The translations under genes and the position numbers were made by a program. Positions 1 to 12,180 of a DNA stretch of 64,000 nucleotides are shown here, piece after piece. Position 1 is the first letter of the stretch, and every line of letters begins with the position of its first letter. Source of the DNA: Simmondsia chinensis (lineage: Eukaryota; Streptophyta; Magnoliopsida; Caryophyllales; Simmondsiaceae); the NCBI GenBank assembly GCA_018398585.1, contig JAGTTD010000015.1, positions 8,871,001 to 8,935,000 on the forward strand, written 5' to 3'. The notes under the pieces were generated by a model that searched no databases, had not been told where the DNA came from, and saw only the letters and a list, made by a program, of their open reading frames with translations.

Positions 1-390
1 CGAATTGTGTTGTTTTTTATCCTTACTGGACAAATTACGTTTAATTTTCTCCTATGGGGCGAATTATGTTGAATTTTCCGCTAATGGGAGAATTATGTTG
101 TTTTTTATCCCTGCTGGGCGAATTAAGTTGAATTTTCTCCGAGTGGGCGAATTGTGTTGTTTTTTATCCCTATTGGGCGGATTACGTTGAATTTTCTCCT
201 ACTAGGTGAATTATGTTAAATTTTCTCCTACTAGGTGAATTATGTTAAATTTTCTCGTACTAGGTGAATTGTGCTGTTTTTTTATCCCTACCTGGTGAAT
301 TACGTTGAATTTTCTTCTACTGAACGAATTATGTTGAATTTTCTATCTCTACTGGGTGTATTGCGTTAATTTTTAGCTTTTTTTCCGAAT
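1..390 (-). repeat. Tat-type LTR fragment made of tandem minisatellite units
   Basis: Tandem units of about 28-31 bp built around GGGCGAATT, each followed by TTTTATCC or TTTTCTCC stretches. They are the reverse complement of the arrays at 20380-21020 and 33165-33870, so this is the same LTR family in the opposite orientation. The right edge (GCGTTAATTTTTAG, about 370-390) matches the reverse complement of the first bases of the LTR at 20327, so it is probably a true LTR end. The left side runs off the window. Short ORFs across it are by-products of the repeat. Confidence 0.8.
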
Positions 391-399
391 CACAAACAG

Positions 400-1130
400 A
401 AGCCCCTTTGGCAGCGAGTTTGGATTGGTGGAGTAATTATAGTTATGGATATGATAGTAGAGATAATGCTAGCTCTTTTTTAGACCTAGGAGAGATTATA
501 GTGACAAAGACTGTTATTACTGTCACGAGCTGGGGTATATTCAATTCTTTTATAAGAAAATAAAAGTTGATTAAGAAGAGTTGAAGAGAACTCATGACAA
601 AGGGGAGTCGAGCAAAGGGTAGACAAGTAAGGAAGATACGAGCAAGGCATCCACCAATGTAGCACTTGATGAAGGAGGCGATCATTTCTTAGTGCAAGAT
701 TGAAATAGATTCCTTGATTCGGGGTGTTCTTATCATGTATGTACAAAGAGAGACATTTTCATTTCTTATGAAAAATGTGATGGCACAGTTATGTTGGCTG
801 ACAATGAAGAGATCAAGATTTAAGGTGTTAGGAATGTTTAGATTAAGATGCACAATAGCAATATGAGGACATTGTCCAAAGATAGATATGTGCCAAGACT
901 CCAAAAAAAAATGATCTCATTAGAAAGGTTTGATGAGCTAGGTTATGGCTACTCCGCTAAAGGTAAGAGAATGACAATTGCAAAGGCGAATTTGTTATGA
1001 TGAAAGCGAACAAGAATTCAAAGAACTTGTACTTCCTTGAAGAAAATGGTTTAGGGAGAGAGAAGGGTCAAAGCTCGGGTTCTAAGAGGGTTGGATTTGC
1101 CGATATGGGAGAACCTTCGAGTTTGCATTA
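400..1130 (+). pseudogene. Ty1/copia gag zinc knuckle and protease relic
   Basis: Three-frame reading gives a copia gag C-terminus with a degraded zinc knuckle (CYYCHELGYI, about 523-552). A protease region follows: DSGCSYHVC at about 717-745, then the downstream block ending VPRL, then an ISLERFDELGY segment that leads towards the GAG-pre-integrase region. Family knowledge: DSG is the aspartic protease site of copia polyproteins. The frame is broken by several stops (for example within the knuckle linker and before NRFLDSG) and no RT follows, so this is a fragment. It abuts the Tat LTR edge at about 390. Confidence 0.75.
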
Positions 1131-1139
1131 GTGTATTGA

Positions 1140-2130
1140 GATTTATTGTATGGCTTGAATGGTAAGAATTGTCTGGTCCAACTCATATTTTTTGTTTAGT
1201 TTTACTTTATTTTGTTAAGTCAAAAATAGAAAAAGAAAAGAATAAAGAAAGAAAAGAAAAAAGTACAAAGATTAATTTATTTTGATGTTAAGTATATTTT
1301 TAATAGTGAAAGTTTAAAAGGTAGAAATTAAGATACGGATGGGAGGGGTTATGCATGTGAAAAGGAGAAAAAGAAGGAAGAGAGAGGAAAAAAAAATTAG
1401 AGAAGAAAAAATTTGAAGGTGTTTTTTTAATGTATTGAATTTTAGTTACAATTAGAGATTGTAATTTAAAATTCATAGTCAAAGTTCGATACCTGGTTGA
1501 GTAGTTGTTTTTTCCTCTAGTTAAGAGAGGGCTTTCCCCATTAAATTTCGTGTGTTTAAATGTGTGAATTTCACTTCGTTTGTGTTTGATTTGTGAATTT
1601 CCCCAATATCAAGAAATAAACATGTATTATTCAATCCTCCATGGTTGTAGAGTTCATTACTTTGATTTTTGCTATTAAAAAAGCAAAATGATTAAATATT
1701 GTTTGCATAAGATTCCTTCATGTCTAAGCCAATGTCACTTATTTCTATCCATTTTGCTAGTGAGGCTATGCTTTTAAATGCTTATGTGAAACAACTCATG
1801 AAAAATTGAGTGATCATTATAGATTTTGTAATTGCAAATTAGAATCTAGCGATTCCCTCCACGAAAAGTTTTGCTAGAGACTTGATAAATGAATAAGTAA
1901 AGGGATGGGTTAAACCCTTCAATTTTAATCACCCATGATGGATCCTCAACCCAATTCTCGGTAAAGTGCTAGATCTTGAGTTCAATGAGAGAGTTCCATC
2001 ATCCATATGATTGCAAGTATAAAAGTAAAACTCCATTCTAGATGTGGTGCTTGGTAACCTACGACAGGGGGAAAAGGAGGCAGTGCATGATCTTAAGGGT
2101 CCCGAGAAAATTATTAAATGTCATGTTGTA
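1140..2130. other. Non-coding AT-rich stretch
   Basis: No coding similarity is visible on either strand. It contains an A/G-rich patch (about 1224-1262) and AT-rich sequence with many stops in all frames. It is probably internal or LTR sequence of the copia relic to its left, but I cannot match it to a second copy in this window. Confidence 0.4.
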
Positions 2131-2139
2131 GGGACATAA

Positions 2140-2960
2140 TCAATGGGGTCTACCTAAATTAGTGTGAAGTTTGGCCCCTTCAAGGAGTGGTTAAATGAAA
2201 TGTGTTTGACTTTGTTATACTCATGAAGGATATAGGACACAAGGCCTAAAATGTGTCAGTCACGTATGAGGTGTATTGTAGGGAGTAAGTCTTGTGTGTG
2301 GAGACGTGTATGATTAATCAAATGGACTTGTAGAGTTCAAAGCATACTTTACCATATTGCTAATTGCAACGTGTCTTCACTAAATGAGGGTTCAGTTGGA
2401 AGACACTCTCATGCATGCATAAAGACTTCCTTTTGTTCCGAGATGATGTATAATTTGCATGAGAATATGCATACATACATACATACATATATATATATAT
2501 ATATTGGTGTATTTTCAAAATAAATAAAAGATGGTTTGTGTCTTTTGGAGGAAGAAGTGTGTCTTTTCATAAAAGGATGTGTCTCTTTATGAAAAGATAC
2601 TTGAAAAACTATAAATACCCCCTCCATTCTCAACATTGATAGAGATCAAAAGATGACTTAAAAAACAACATCATTCTATCATTCTCTAAACAACATCATT
2701 TTGTCATTCTCTAGCCTCTCTACACTCTTATTCTCATTTTGTTTTTGGTTTCTATTGCATCCCTTAGGCTATTTTAGTATCCATAAAATAAGTCTTAAGG
2801 AAAGTGGTTCGCTACACGTCTTCAAGACGATGACTGATTTTGATACCGGTTGTACTGTTTCCCTAGCATATAGAGCATCCAGCATCTGAAGGGCAAGGAG
2901 TCTTTATAGAATTCAACACTATCCCACCCTTCTTGGATAAGAGGGAAGGCTCAAAACAAC
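2140..2960 (+). repeat. Possible LTR remnant with TATA box
   Basis: The layout resembles a plant LTR. A U3-like part is followed by CTATAAATACC at about 2611-2621 and a leader in which ACAACATCATTxTxTCATTCTCT is present twice in tandem (about 2666-2713). No paired copy is visible in the window, so this is inference from organisation only. A (CATA)n/(TA)n microsatellite lies inside it. Confidence 0.3.
2469..2504. repeat. (CATA)n(TA)n microsatellite
   Basis: About five CATA units run directly into a (TA)n tract. A simple sequence repeat with no coding content. Confidence 0.9.
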
Positions 2961-4179
2961 AAAGAAATTTGAGTGTTAAAAACACCCCTGAAATCCAAGG
3001 TAGCTCCTCTCTTGACCAAAAATGGGATTAAAGAGAGGGCTTATTATGAGAATTTGAGGGCTTGAAGAAGATTCCACTTCCTTGGATGAAGGGATAGGTC
3101 CTTTGAGTGAGGTATCACCCACCAAGATTTAGAGTTAATCAATTATTACTGTGGAATTAGTCTAAATCATGAGCATCAAATTCCCAAAGACCATTTCTCA
3201 TCAACGACTGAGAGAATGTGGTGAACCATTAGAAATTGAGGATTAAGAGCTCAAAAAAAAAAAAAAAAAAAAGGGCAACTTAAGAAAGGAAGACCACCAA
3301 GAAAGATTGAGAATTTAGAGAAGTAAGCAAAGAATTGGTAAAACAAATGAAATATTGCTCATTAGTTATGGTTTAAGTTGAAGAGCTTCATATTCCACAA
3401 TTCCACCTTCTCAAGAATCCTAGCCTTTCAGAGTCAAATCATTGTTGTTTCAATTGAAGAGCATAGAATACGAATGGGGTTCCACAGTGCTCCACCTCTT
3501 TGTCCTAACCATTGAAGATCATATTGCTTTATCCCTACTGATTTTTTGAATTTATCCTAAAATATAAAAGGGGAGAATTTGTTTAGTCAATAAAATAGGA
3601 CATCCGAGAATGAAGTTGTTTTCATTAAGTACAATGCGTGACTGAGAAGTACGGTGGAGATCCATACTTGAAGACCACGTCTTCTCAATAAACCAAAGCT
3701 CGAGCTCGAGGTAGTTATTTTGGATGTCAAATCAAACATAGGCCTCAGGGACGTTTCTAGAAGAAAGGGACAAAGAGAAGACATTGTGCCTTAAGATCCT
3801 TTATTTCTGGTAAAATTCTTAACATAACATGGAGAGCTTGGACCCACTGAGAAAGGAACATGCAAACAAGAATCTCATGGCGTAGTTAATCTAAAGTTCA
3901 ATAACAATATAGGAACCAAAACCTTAGGTAAGGATTCCACAATCAAATTAGAATTTTTTGATATTATTAAGACACACTTGTGTGTTTTCTTGCCTTTCTA
4001 TAAGAATATTTGCTACTATAAATCTTTGTTGATTTTGCAATATAATCGAAGTGTTAATAAATGAGGTTGAGAAGGATATATTTCATATGCTTTCTACCAC
4101 TACAATTTCTTACATTCGTTGCAGTAAGTTTAAGTTGTGCCACTAGTCCAAGATTTTCAGTTCAAGCCTTGGACATAAT

Positions 4180-4222
<43 letters not shown>

Positions 4223-4640
4223 CGCTAAGTCCTTGAACTTGATTGAGTTAATCTTAGTTTAATGAATCAAATTGGTTTGCTCCTTTCAAATTTTATGGAA
4301 GTCGTTTTAATTAGATATCAGTAGAATTCACATAAAATACAAACCAAAATCTAATGCACAAAGTACCTAAATATATCACAAATAAGTGGTTGAGATTAAT
4401 CACATATGATTCTAACTGATTTACCCTTTAGTCCTGAAACTCCATTTCAAAGTTTGACACCAAGTGGAATCTCCCACGCAAGCGCTATTCACAGTCAATT
4501 ACAATGCACATTTACATGAGAAGCCATGCTGAAATATACAACTATTTTTGAATCTTCGCCTAACAACTTAAACTTTTAAGATAGTTAATTCATTGAAAAG
4601 ATAATCATGCTTTCATAAAAGGGTCAAAACTATTTGAGAC
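2960..4640. other. Non-coding retroelement debris
   Basis: No convincing ORF on either strand. It holds a poly-A run near 3254-3272 and the T11-G33 tract at 4179-4222. The base composition and stop density resemble decayed LTR or untranslated retroelement sequence. I see nothing else I can name. Confidence 0.4.
4179..4222. repeat. T11 followed by a 33-nt poly-G run
   Basis: Eleven T (4179-4189) are followed by 33 uninterrupted G (4190-4222). Such a run is rare in AT-rich plant DNA. It may also be an assembly or base-calling length artefact, because homopolymers are unreliable. Confidence 0.85.
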
Positions 4641-5347
4641 GAGTGAGGGATCATTTGCTGATTCTAGAGAGAGAAAGTGGAGTGAAATGTTTTGGAATCT
4701 GTGGCGACACATGCACTCCTCTTGTGGCTTGCCTCCTATGAGCGTCTACAGACATTTGACGGACTGCTGAGACATCGAGTGCAGGATGTTCGGGCTACTT
4801 GCATGTTGTGCGGGTGAGATGCTGAGTCGCATGACCATCTCTTCTTCACCTGCAGCCACTCTGCTACTGTTTGGTCCAGAGTGTCCTCTCGCACCTCTTT
4901 TGCCTGGCCCACGCTTCCATGACGCGAGCTAGTTCAGTGGGCTGCTACCAGGCTTCGTGGCCGCGAGGTGGATCGGATCCTTGCCCGCCTTTGTTTCTCC
5001 GCTACTGTTTACATCCTCTGGTATGAGCATAACGTGAGGATTCATCGGTCCCAGTACAGGCCTTCTGCAGTCATCACTGAGGAGATCACAGGTTTGGTCC
5101 GCAGTCGTCTAATTGCTGCCTCTATACTTCGCGGTGCTCATCGCCACTCGCAGCTTCTGCAGGAGTGGGTGACTGAGCATTAGCTTGTTTGCCTTCATTT
5201 TCTAGTTCTCTCTGTTTGATCATGTTGACCGTTGATACATCTTGCTTTGATTCTTTCTTTGATTGATTCTTTGATGTAGGCCTTCTGGCCCTCGTTGACT
5301 TGTACATATATTTTGATTATATATAGTATTTATCACTGATTTACCAA
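4640..5347 (+). pseudogene. LINE (L1-type) ORF2 C-terminus and 3' tail
   Basis: The reading frame gives the zinc-binding reverse-transcriptase (zf-RVT) region typical of the C-terminus of plant L1 ORF2: CMLCG, an ESHDHLFFTC block, and then W-rich sequence with ILWYEHNVRIH at about 5016-5048. The final segment stays open to a stop at 5181-5183 (EWVTEH*). Stops occur within the zinc region. A 3' UTR follows and ends in CACTGATTTACC plus A7 (about 5333-5347), the usual LINE tail. The element is 5'-truncated because RT and endonuclease are absent. Confidence 0.8.
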
Positions 5348-6447
5348 AAAAAACTAGTTTTAGAGTGAAAAACATGTGAGAGAGGAAGTTGTGGGGTAGT
5401 GGCCTCGATGTGCGTAGGACGCATTTTCTAGTGATTCGCTCTTTAGTTCTCAATGGCCTTCTTCCTCATGGCTTGTCTTTTTTGCTTTGTTGATGCCCTT
5501 CAAGCTTGCTAGTTGTGGTGGTGGCTGCTCTCTCCCCTCACTCATTTTCCTTCTTATGGAATTTCTTTTGATCCTTCCTTTTTGTGAGCAATTCTTGGTA
5601 AAGGTTGTATTGTTACTTCTTGTTCTTGCTCTTTTGTGCTTGCCTTATCAATCTCCAGCATTCTTAGAGGTTAGTTTGCTCGCCAATGACCCCTATTTTC
5701 TGTCAAAATAAGGGCCAGGGCTTTCTCTTGCCATTGGATGTGATTTTCTACTTCTCAATGGTGTTTTTTCTTGGCTGGCCTCTTTCCCTCCTTGATTTGT
5801 CCTTTGGGTTGATTTGGGTTTGTGTTTGTGGTGATTTTAATCTTCATTATGTTTGTTGCTTTCGCATTCTTGGAGGTTTTTGGGTGTTTCTTGCTTTTGT
5901 TTGATTGGCTTTGGTTATTCTTGGATGTTTGCTATATTTCTCTACTTTACTTTCCATCTCTTAATTTTTCTAGGAGTTGACTGTGGTTGGTGGATGGTGG
6001 TGTGTGTGGTAGTGGTGGGTGGTGTGTCTTGGTTGTCTTGGGTGGTGGTTGTGGCTCGGTGGTTATTGCTTTTAGGTGGTGGTGACTGTATCTTTGAGGT
6101 GGTGGTAGTTTATCTAGCGGCTATGGTTGGTGGTGTGTTTTGGTGGTTTTGGATGGTGGTTATGATTCGGTGGCTGCTTTGGGTGGTGGTGGTGTTAGTT
6201 GTAGGTGGTTGTGACATGGTGGTGGAGGTGGCGGTGGTGGTTGTTTGGTTGTGGTTGGTGGTTGTTAAGTTATGGGGATTAAAAGTTGGATTTCTTGATA
6301 TTTGTGCAAGGTTTGTTAGAGTGGTTGCTTAGTTGTTTTTTAATCTTTTTCTTGTTTCTTGGCTCGGTTTTGACTTTGATGCTTTTTTCTTGTGTTTGTC
6401 TTATATTTGAGTTTCGCTTTTTGGGATTAGCCTCTATCGCTTACTTT
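5348..6447 (+). other. G/T-rich leader of the LINE ORF1 element
   Basis: This stretch is strongly G/T-rich, with many GGTGGT and TGGTGG runs at 5970-6270. The matching minus-strand element at 36438-38780 has a comparable GGTGG-rich leader just upstream of its ORF1, so I read this as the 5' UTR. Long frames here are compositional and show no domain. Confidence 0.45.
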
Positions 6448-7268
6448 ATGGCTGTAAACTTTGCTAGCTCGGATGAATTTTTGATGGATGGATGGTTGAT
6501 TAGCGAGTTTTGGGATGAGAATTTGAAAGAACCGTTGAAATCTTTGCATATAAGATTTATGCTCTCTCGATTGAAGCACTTCCTTACGTTCCTCCCAGGC
6601 TCGAAAATGGTACCATTATAACTTATGTTTCTATTGATGATGTTGCCCTGAGTTTTGAGAAATGGAGTCATTGTCTCATTGGTCATTTTATTAGTGGATG
6701 AGTTGCTTTTTCTCATTGTATTGCTATTGCCAACCTTCTTTGCAGCTTGATGAGACTTGAACGTGTTATACCTTGTAAGGACTGTCATTTGTTTCACTTT
6801 AAGTCTTTTGATAATTTGAATAGGGTGCTTTATGGTGATCCTTGATACTTCAAGGGCCTTTATCTCTCTCTTGAGGTTTGGAGCCCTAGTGACTTGGCTC
6901 CTCGTGTGAACTTCTCTCAGCTTCTGATTTGGGTTCAACTCCATGGTGTGCCAGCTTCTTCCCTTAGCTCTATCGCTAGTGGGGTGGGGAAACCCTTATG
7001 GAACTTTGACTGACAATGCTCGGGTTTATGTTGAAGTTGATTCTCGGGATTCTCCTCCTTCGAATTTTATGGTCTTCGTATTCTAGTTTCTATTAAGTAT
7101 GAGGATATGTCTAAAATATGCAACAAATGCTTGATTTTTGGTCACACTGTTTATGACTTTGATGTTGCTTCTCCTACTACCCCTATTGTTGTGGCCCTAG
7201 CTCCAATTCCCCAAGGGAAGAATCACCAGCAAAACCACCATAAAAGGGAGATACTGGTGGTGGGTTGG
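6448..7268 (+). pseudogene. LINE ORF1-like protein (DUF4283 and zinc knuckle), 5' part
   Basis: An ATG at 6448 opens a short frame. Decayed DUF4283-type sequence follows in shifting frames: a SIDDVALSFEKW block near 6630, LIGHFISG, then RVLYGDP, LEVWSP and a PLWNFD-type block. It ends in a nucleocapsid-like knuckle, KICNKCLIFGHTVYDF (about 7108-7155), in which the last Cys is replaced. Family knowledge: DUF4283 plus a CCHC knuckle is the nucleic-acid-binding ORF1 product of plant L1 elements. There are multiple stops and at least one frameshift. The Pro/Gly/Lys-rich linker after the knuckle is interrupted at 7268 by the chromovirus and resumes at 12522. Confidence 0.75.
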
Positions 7269-7628
7269 TGTCATGACTGTGAAAGATTTTATGCATTTTA
7301 AATTGATTTTAGCTATGTAATTCTCATTTGGATTCAAATTGCAACTCTGGCAGGAAAAGAGGTAAGGTTGTTAGCGGCTAAGTGGTCTTTTGGCGGGAAA
7401 AGCTTGTACTTGGTTTTTAAGCTTGTTTTTCATTCTTAGTATTAGCCGTCTCTTTTTCTTAGAATAAATAAGCAAATATCTTGTAATTGGAAGGCATTCA
7501 AATGAAATTGATATAATTCTCTCTCTCAACCCTAATTGTCTCTCTAATTCTCATCTCTTTCACTTCTTTCTCATCTAATACTCTTATATCTCAAGTTTAT
7601 GATTCAAGTTTGATCTTGAATCATAATA
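7269..7628 (+). repeat. 5' LTR of the chromovirus
   Basis: Begins TGTCATGACTGTG, ends near AATCATAATA and matches the 3' LTR at 12181 throughout with scattered differences. An A-rich region with AATAAATAAGC (about 7463) and a CT-rich ATTCTCTCTCTC stretch precede the end. Confidence 0.85.
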
Positions 7629-7630
7629 AT

Positions 7631-7642
7631 TGGTATCAGAGC
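7631..7642 (+). promoter_or_regulatory. Primer-binding site (initiator tRNA-Met)
   Basis: TGGTATCAGAGC is complementary to the 3' end of plant initiator tRNA-Met and lies two bases after the 5' LTR, where minus-strand DNA synthesis is primed. Confidence 0.9.
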
Positions 7643-7712
7643 ATTGTGTTTGCTGCCGATTGATTGCTTGATCAATTGATTGGAGCTGGCTAGACACTAG
7701 AAGACAGTACCA

Positions 7713-8866
7713 ATGGCTAGTGGAGTAACTACTCGAGCAAATGCTGCTGCAAATGTGACTTATGCTACAGTTGTGGGTGCAAACACGGGAGCTAATGTGG
7801 AGGTCAATCAAGTTGAGCAATTAAGACGTCAAATGGAAGAAATGTTGCAAGGATGCAATAATCACAGGATCAGACGCTAGCTGAGAAGTTTGATCAGCAT
7901 TCTCAGCATATTGAATCCAAGCTTAGTGGATTGCAACAGCAGATCACTGGGCAGAATCAACCTTCCGGATTGGGAGTGTTATCTGCTGCTAGTCAGCATG
8001 ATCGTCCTCCTGATACTATACATCCTCAATCATCTGGATCCATTGAGAATGTGACTGCTGGTAGAAGGACTCAAGGATTCAGACAGCCACGTGTGGAGAT
8101 TGAAACATTTGATGGAAAGCAACCTCAGTCATGGATCAGGTGATGCAAAAGATACTTTTAATTGTATCATATTGATGAAACTAAGAAAGTAGAGTTAGCT
8201 GTTGTATATCTCCAAGGAGACCAGGAAGTCCAGTATTATAGTCTGATTTGCAGTAATCCTTACTTGACATGGACTGAATTTGTGAATGGACTCTGTGAGA
8301 GATATGGAGAAGAGGATCCTAGTGAGGTGATTGATCACTTCAATAAACTGGCTCAAACTTCATCTGTTAGAGAATATATTACTCGTTTTGAGAATTTGAG
8401 AGCTAGGATGTTGACATTTAATCCCAAAGCTAGTGAGTCTTATTACATATTCGGTTTCATAAGTGGCCGTAAACCTAGGATTAAAACTTGGTTAAGGCAT
8501 TGAATCTTAGAATCTTGACTCAGGCCTTTTCTAAGGCTAAATTAATGGAGGCCATGGCCTTGGCTGGTTCTAATGGACCTAGATCCAAGGCTCCACAGTC
8601 ATCATCTCAACAACAAGCTTCTCCTATTAGTGATTCAAGGACCTTGAGTTTGGAAGAGAAGAAGAATCAGAGGCTATGTTTCAAATGCAATCAAAAGTAT
8701 TTATTTGGATATAAATGTAATCCTAAGTTGCTAATGAGTGTCACTGGAGAAGATGCTTGTGAGGACAATGAGGTTCAAGAAATAGAAGAAATAACTGAAG
8801 AGTAGGAAGAGGGGGATCATGAGGAATCTGAGAATAATGAAATGGCTCTCATAACACGATAAGAAT
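7713..8866 (+). pseudogene. Chromovirus gag (capsid and nucleocapsid), broken
   Basis: An ATG at 7713 starts an Ala/Gln-rich N-terminus. The Retrotrans_gag capsid region follows (FDGKQPQSWI near 8108, then a WTEFVNGLCERYG block and the EYITRFENLRARM helix near 8380). The nucleocapsid knuckle is CFKCNQKYLFGYKC (about 8679-8720), where the usual metal-binding His is Tyr. Frames shift near 7860, 8145 and 8490 and there is a stop at about 8803, so no single product can be made. Role in intact relatives: the coat of virus-like particles. Confidence 0.8.
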
Positions 8867-10720
8867 CAAAGGAGAGGTGGGACACAAACATTTGTTGATC
8901 TTGATTGATAGCGGTAGTACACATAGCTTTGTGGATCCTAAGGTTGTGAAGCAGGTTGGGCATGAAATGATAAAGACCAGCCCCTTAGCTGTCACAGTGG
9001 CTGATGAAAATTCCATGATCACATAGATGAAGTGTAAAGGGTTCTGTTAGAGGATGCATGGACATCAATTTGAGTATGATTTCAGAGTACTTAAATTGGG
9101 AGGTTGTGATATAGCCTTGGAGTTGATTGGATGAACACCAATAGTCCCTTAGTCTTTGATGTTGCTCAACTATCTGTGTCCTTTGAAAAGGGACAACAGA
9201 GTGTGGTGTTGCAAGGGATTGTGGAGAAGGGACAATTGTAGATGATGAAAGGGAAGAGCCTTGAGAAGATGGTCAAGAAAGGAAAGTATCAGTGGATTGG
9301 TCAGATTTTCTCCATCACTGCTGAATCTGATGCTGCTCAGGGAGCTTCAGATCATTCCATGGGACAGTTGCTAGATGAGTATGAGGAAGTCTTTTCACTG
9401 CCATCTACCTTGCCTCCGAAGAGGGTTCTGGATCATGCCATTTCTCTTAAGGTTAACTCCAATCCCATGAATTTAAGACCTTATAAGTATCCTCACTCAC
9501 ATAAAAGTGAGATTGAAAGACAAGTTGAAGAGCTATTGAAGACAAACTTCATTAGACACAGCCAAAGCCCCTTTGCTTCTCCAGTCATTCTTGTTAAGAA
9601 GAAGGATGGTTCATCTCGTATGTGCGTGGATTACAAGCATCTCAACTCTCTCACCATCAAGGATAAGTTTCCAATTCCTGTTATAGACGATCTGCTTGTT
9701 GAGTTAAATGGCTCCTAGTACTACTCCAAGTTAGACTTGAGGCAGGGATATCACCAGATTCCAGTGATGGATAAGGATATTCACAAGACTTCCTTAAGGA
9801 CATATCACGAACATTATGAGTTTGTGGTTATGCCTTTTGGCTTGACCAATGCTTCGGTTACCTGTCAGGCATTGATGGACCATGTGCTTAAAATTCTTTT
9901 GTGGAAGTTTGCGTTGGTGTTCTTCAACGATATACTGGTTTATAATCTCTCCATAAAAGCACATGTCAAGCATTTAAGACAAGTCTTTCAGATTATGCGT
10001 AAGAATAATTTGTATGCTAAGCTGACCAAGTGCTCATTTGCTTAGACTCAAGTTGAATACTTACGACACATAGTTTCCAAGGAAGGTGTTACAACAGATC
10101 CATGCAAGATACAAGCAATAAGGGAGTGGGCTGTTCCTTAAATCCTCAAGTAGTTGAGAGGTTTCCTTAGATTGACTAGATACTATAGGAAGTTCATTAC
10201 TGGATATGGAGTGTTAGCCAAACCCTTAACTGATCTCTTAAAGAAAAATGCATTCCTGTGGTCTGAAGTTGCTCAAGAAGCATTTGAAAGCCTCAAGTTA
10301 GCTATGTGTTTTGCACCAGTCTTAATTATGCCTGATTTTTGATAGCCTTTTATACTGGAAACTGATGCCAATGGCATGGGAATTAGGGTAGTCTTTTCTC
10401 AGAGACTAGTGGCCTTCCTCAGTCAGGGCCTTAGTCCAAAAAATTAGCAACTCTCAATTTATGAAAAAGAGTATTTGGCCATCTTATTAGCAGTTTAGAA
10501 GTGAAGGCACTACCTTGAGGGACGTCATTTTGTTATCAGAACTAACCACTAGAGTCTCAAATACCTTCTGGAGCAAAAGATCACCACGAGAGTGTAAAGA
10601 AAGGGACTTATGAAGCTGTTGGGATTGAGTTATTCTATTGAGCATCGTAGTGGAAGAGAGAACCTTGTTGCGGATGCCCTTTCTCAAAGGTTGGACGGCA
10701 ATGAATCTGGCTCCGGCTCA
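8867..10720 (+). pseudogene. Chromovirus protease, reverse transcriptase and RNase H, broken
   Basis: The protease shows LIDSGSTHSFVDP (about 8902-8940). The RT shows VILVKKKDGSSRMCVDYKHL (about 9587-9646), KFPIPVIDDLL, LDLRQGYHQI and [10 protein letters not shown]. The catalytic box reads FFNDILVY (about 9921-9944), with Asn in place of the first catalytic Asp. The RNase H region (ETDANGMG, then LAILLAV) follows at 10350-10700. At least nine in-frame stops interrupt it. Most stand where relatives have Gln (for example 10043, 10139, 10151, 10445, 10496), consistent with CAG/CAA to TAG/TAA changes. Confidence 0.85.
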
Positions 10721-12130
10721 GCTATTTCTTGTGTCCTACTTGATTGGAGGGAGGAAGTCCTATGAAGGGGATAAGTTTCCTATGGATTGTATTACAGCCT
10801 ACATTGTGAGTAATTCATCCATGAAAGAAGCTGAAGTCACTTTCTTGAATGGAATTGTGAGGATTAAAGGCAAATTGTATGTTAGAGCTTCTGCTAAATT
10901 GAGAAGATAGATTATCCAGGCCTTCCACTCTTCTGCTTGGGATGGACACTAAGGTATAGATGGCACCTACAAGAGGCTAAAGCAGTACTTTTGCTGGGTT
11001 GGAGCTAAGAGGAGGTTTGAAGAATATGTACAGAGTTGTGAAGTCTGCCAAAGGACTAAGTCATATCATGTCTAGTACCCAGGCTTACTGCAACCATTGC
11101 CCATTCCTGACAGAGCTTGGCAGCACATAAGCATGGATTTTGTGAAAGGATTGCCAAAGGCTGAGGGCGAGGAGGTGATATGGGTTATTGTGGATCGGTT
11201 TACAAAGTTCAGCCACTTCATTGCGTTGAGTCATCCTATTTTTGCAGAGAAATTGGCTAGGATATTCCTTGATCACGACTACAAATTGCATGAGTCGCCT
11301 CAATCCATTGTGTCTGATTGAGATAGGATGTTCACTTCTCAATTTTAGCGAGAGTTATTCTTGTTGATGGGCTCTACTCTTGCTCTCAGTTCATCATACC
11401 ATCCTTAGTCACATGGACAAACTGAGAGGGTGAATCAATGTATGGAGCAGTATCTATGGAGCATGACATTCACTTATCCTTAGCATGGGTCTCGTTGGTT
11501 ATCTTTGGCTGAGTTGTGGTATAACACTTACTTTCATTCTGCTATAGGGACTACTCCCTTTGAGGCCTTATATGGGTACGATCCTCCCTCACCAATGGTG
11601 CTGCAAGGTATAACTTCTCATGTGGCTGACGTTAATGATCTTCTTTCATAAACGATGCAACTGGTTCAGCAATCAAGGAACAATCTTCAGCTAGCTCAGT
11701 CAGGGATGAAGCATTATGCTAATAAGAAGCATTAATCGTTTGCAGTTGGAGACTTGATGTATCTCAAGCTCCAACTTTACAGGCAAACTTCTGTTACAGA
11801 TGAAGTTGGGGGCTCGTTTCTTTGGTCCTTACAAGGTGTTAGAGAAATTAGGAAATATGGCTTATGGGCTGGGGCTTCCTCCTAACTCATTTGTTCATCC
11901 TATATTTCACATTTCTCTTTTGAAAAGACACAGGGCATAAGGGAAAAATTGTTCAAGTAAACCTCCGAAAGCTACAAGCAACTGAACATTGATACAAGCT
12001 ACTGCAGTAGTTCTGGGATCTCGTCTGGAGCTGTAGCAAGGCAAAGCAGTGAAGGAAGTCTTGATTCAGCGTGTTAATTTGGATCCTGCTTAAGCTGGCT
12101 GGGAGAATTTGAAGTTCATGCACAGTTAAT
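10721..12130 (+). pseudogene. Chromovirus integrase and chromodomain-like C-terminus, broken
   Basis: The zinc-binding region appears around 10910-11065 (a DGH block, then SCEVCQRTKS). The core follows with WQHISMDFVKGLP (about 11116-11154), IVDRFTKFSHF, SPQSIVSD and a SHGQTERVNQ block near 11410. The GPY-like region reads [13 protein letters not shown] (about 11819-11860) and leads to [17 protein letters not shown] plus WENLKF segment (about 12050-12115) resembles a chromodomain end. Stops and shifts are frequent (10908, 11076, 11319, 11347). The intact enzyme inserts element DNA into chromatin, guided by the chromodomain. Confidence 0.75.
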
Positions 12131-12167
12131 TCCCTTCTTTCTTCATTCTTGGGGAAAGAATGATTTT

Positions 12168-12180
12168 GAGAGGTGGGTAT
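12168..12180 (+). promoter_or_regulatory. Polypurine tract of the chromovirus
   Basis: GAGAGGTGGGTAT lies directly before the 3' LTR, in the position of the primer for plus-strand synthesis. Two T residues interrupt it. Confidence 0.65.

Noticed and set aside
5853..6332. A 159-codon frame rich in Val, Trp and Gly
   Set aside because: It is produced by the GGTGGT-rich composition of the LINE leader; no domain, and a comparable GGTGG-rich non-coding leader occurs in the other LINE copy.
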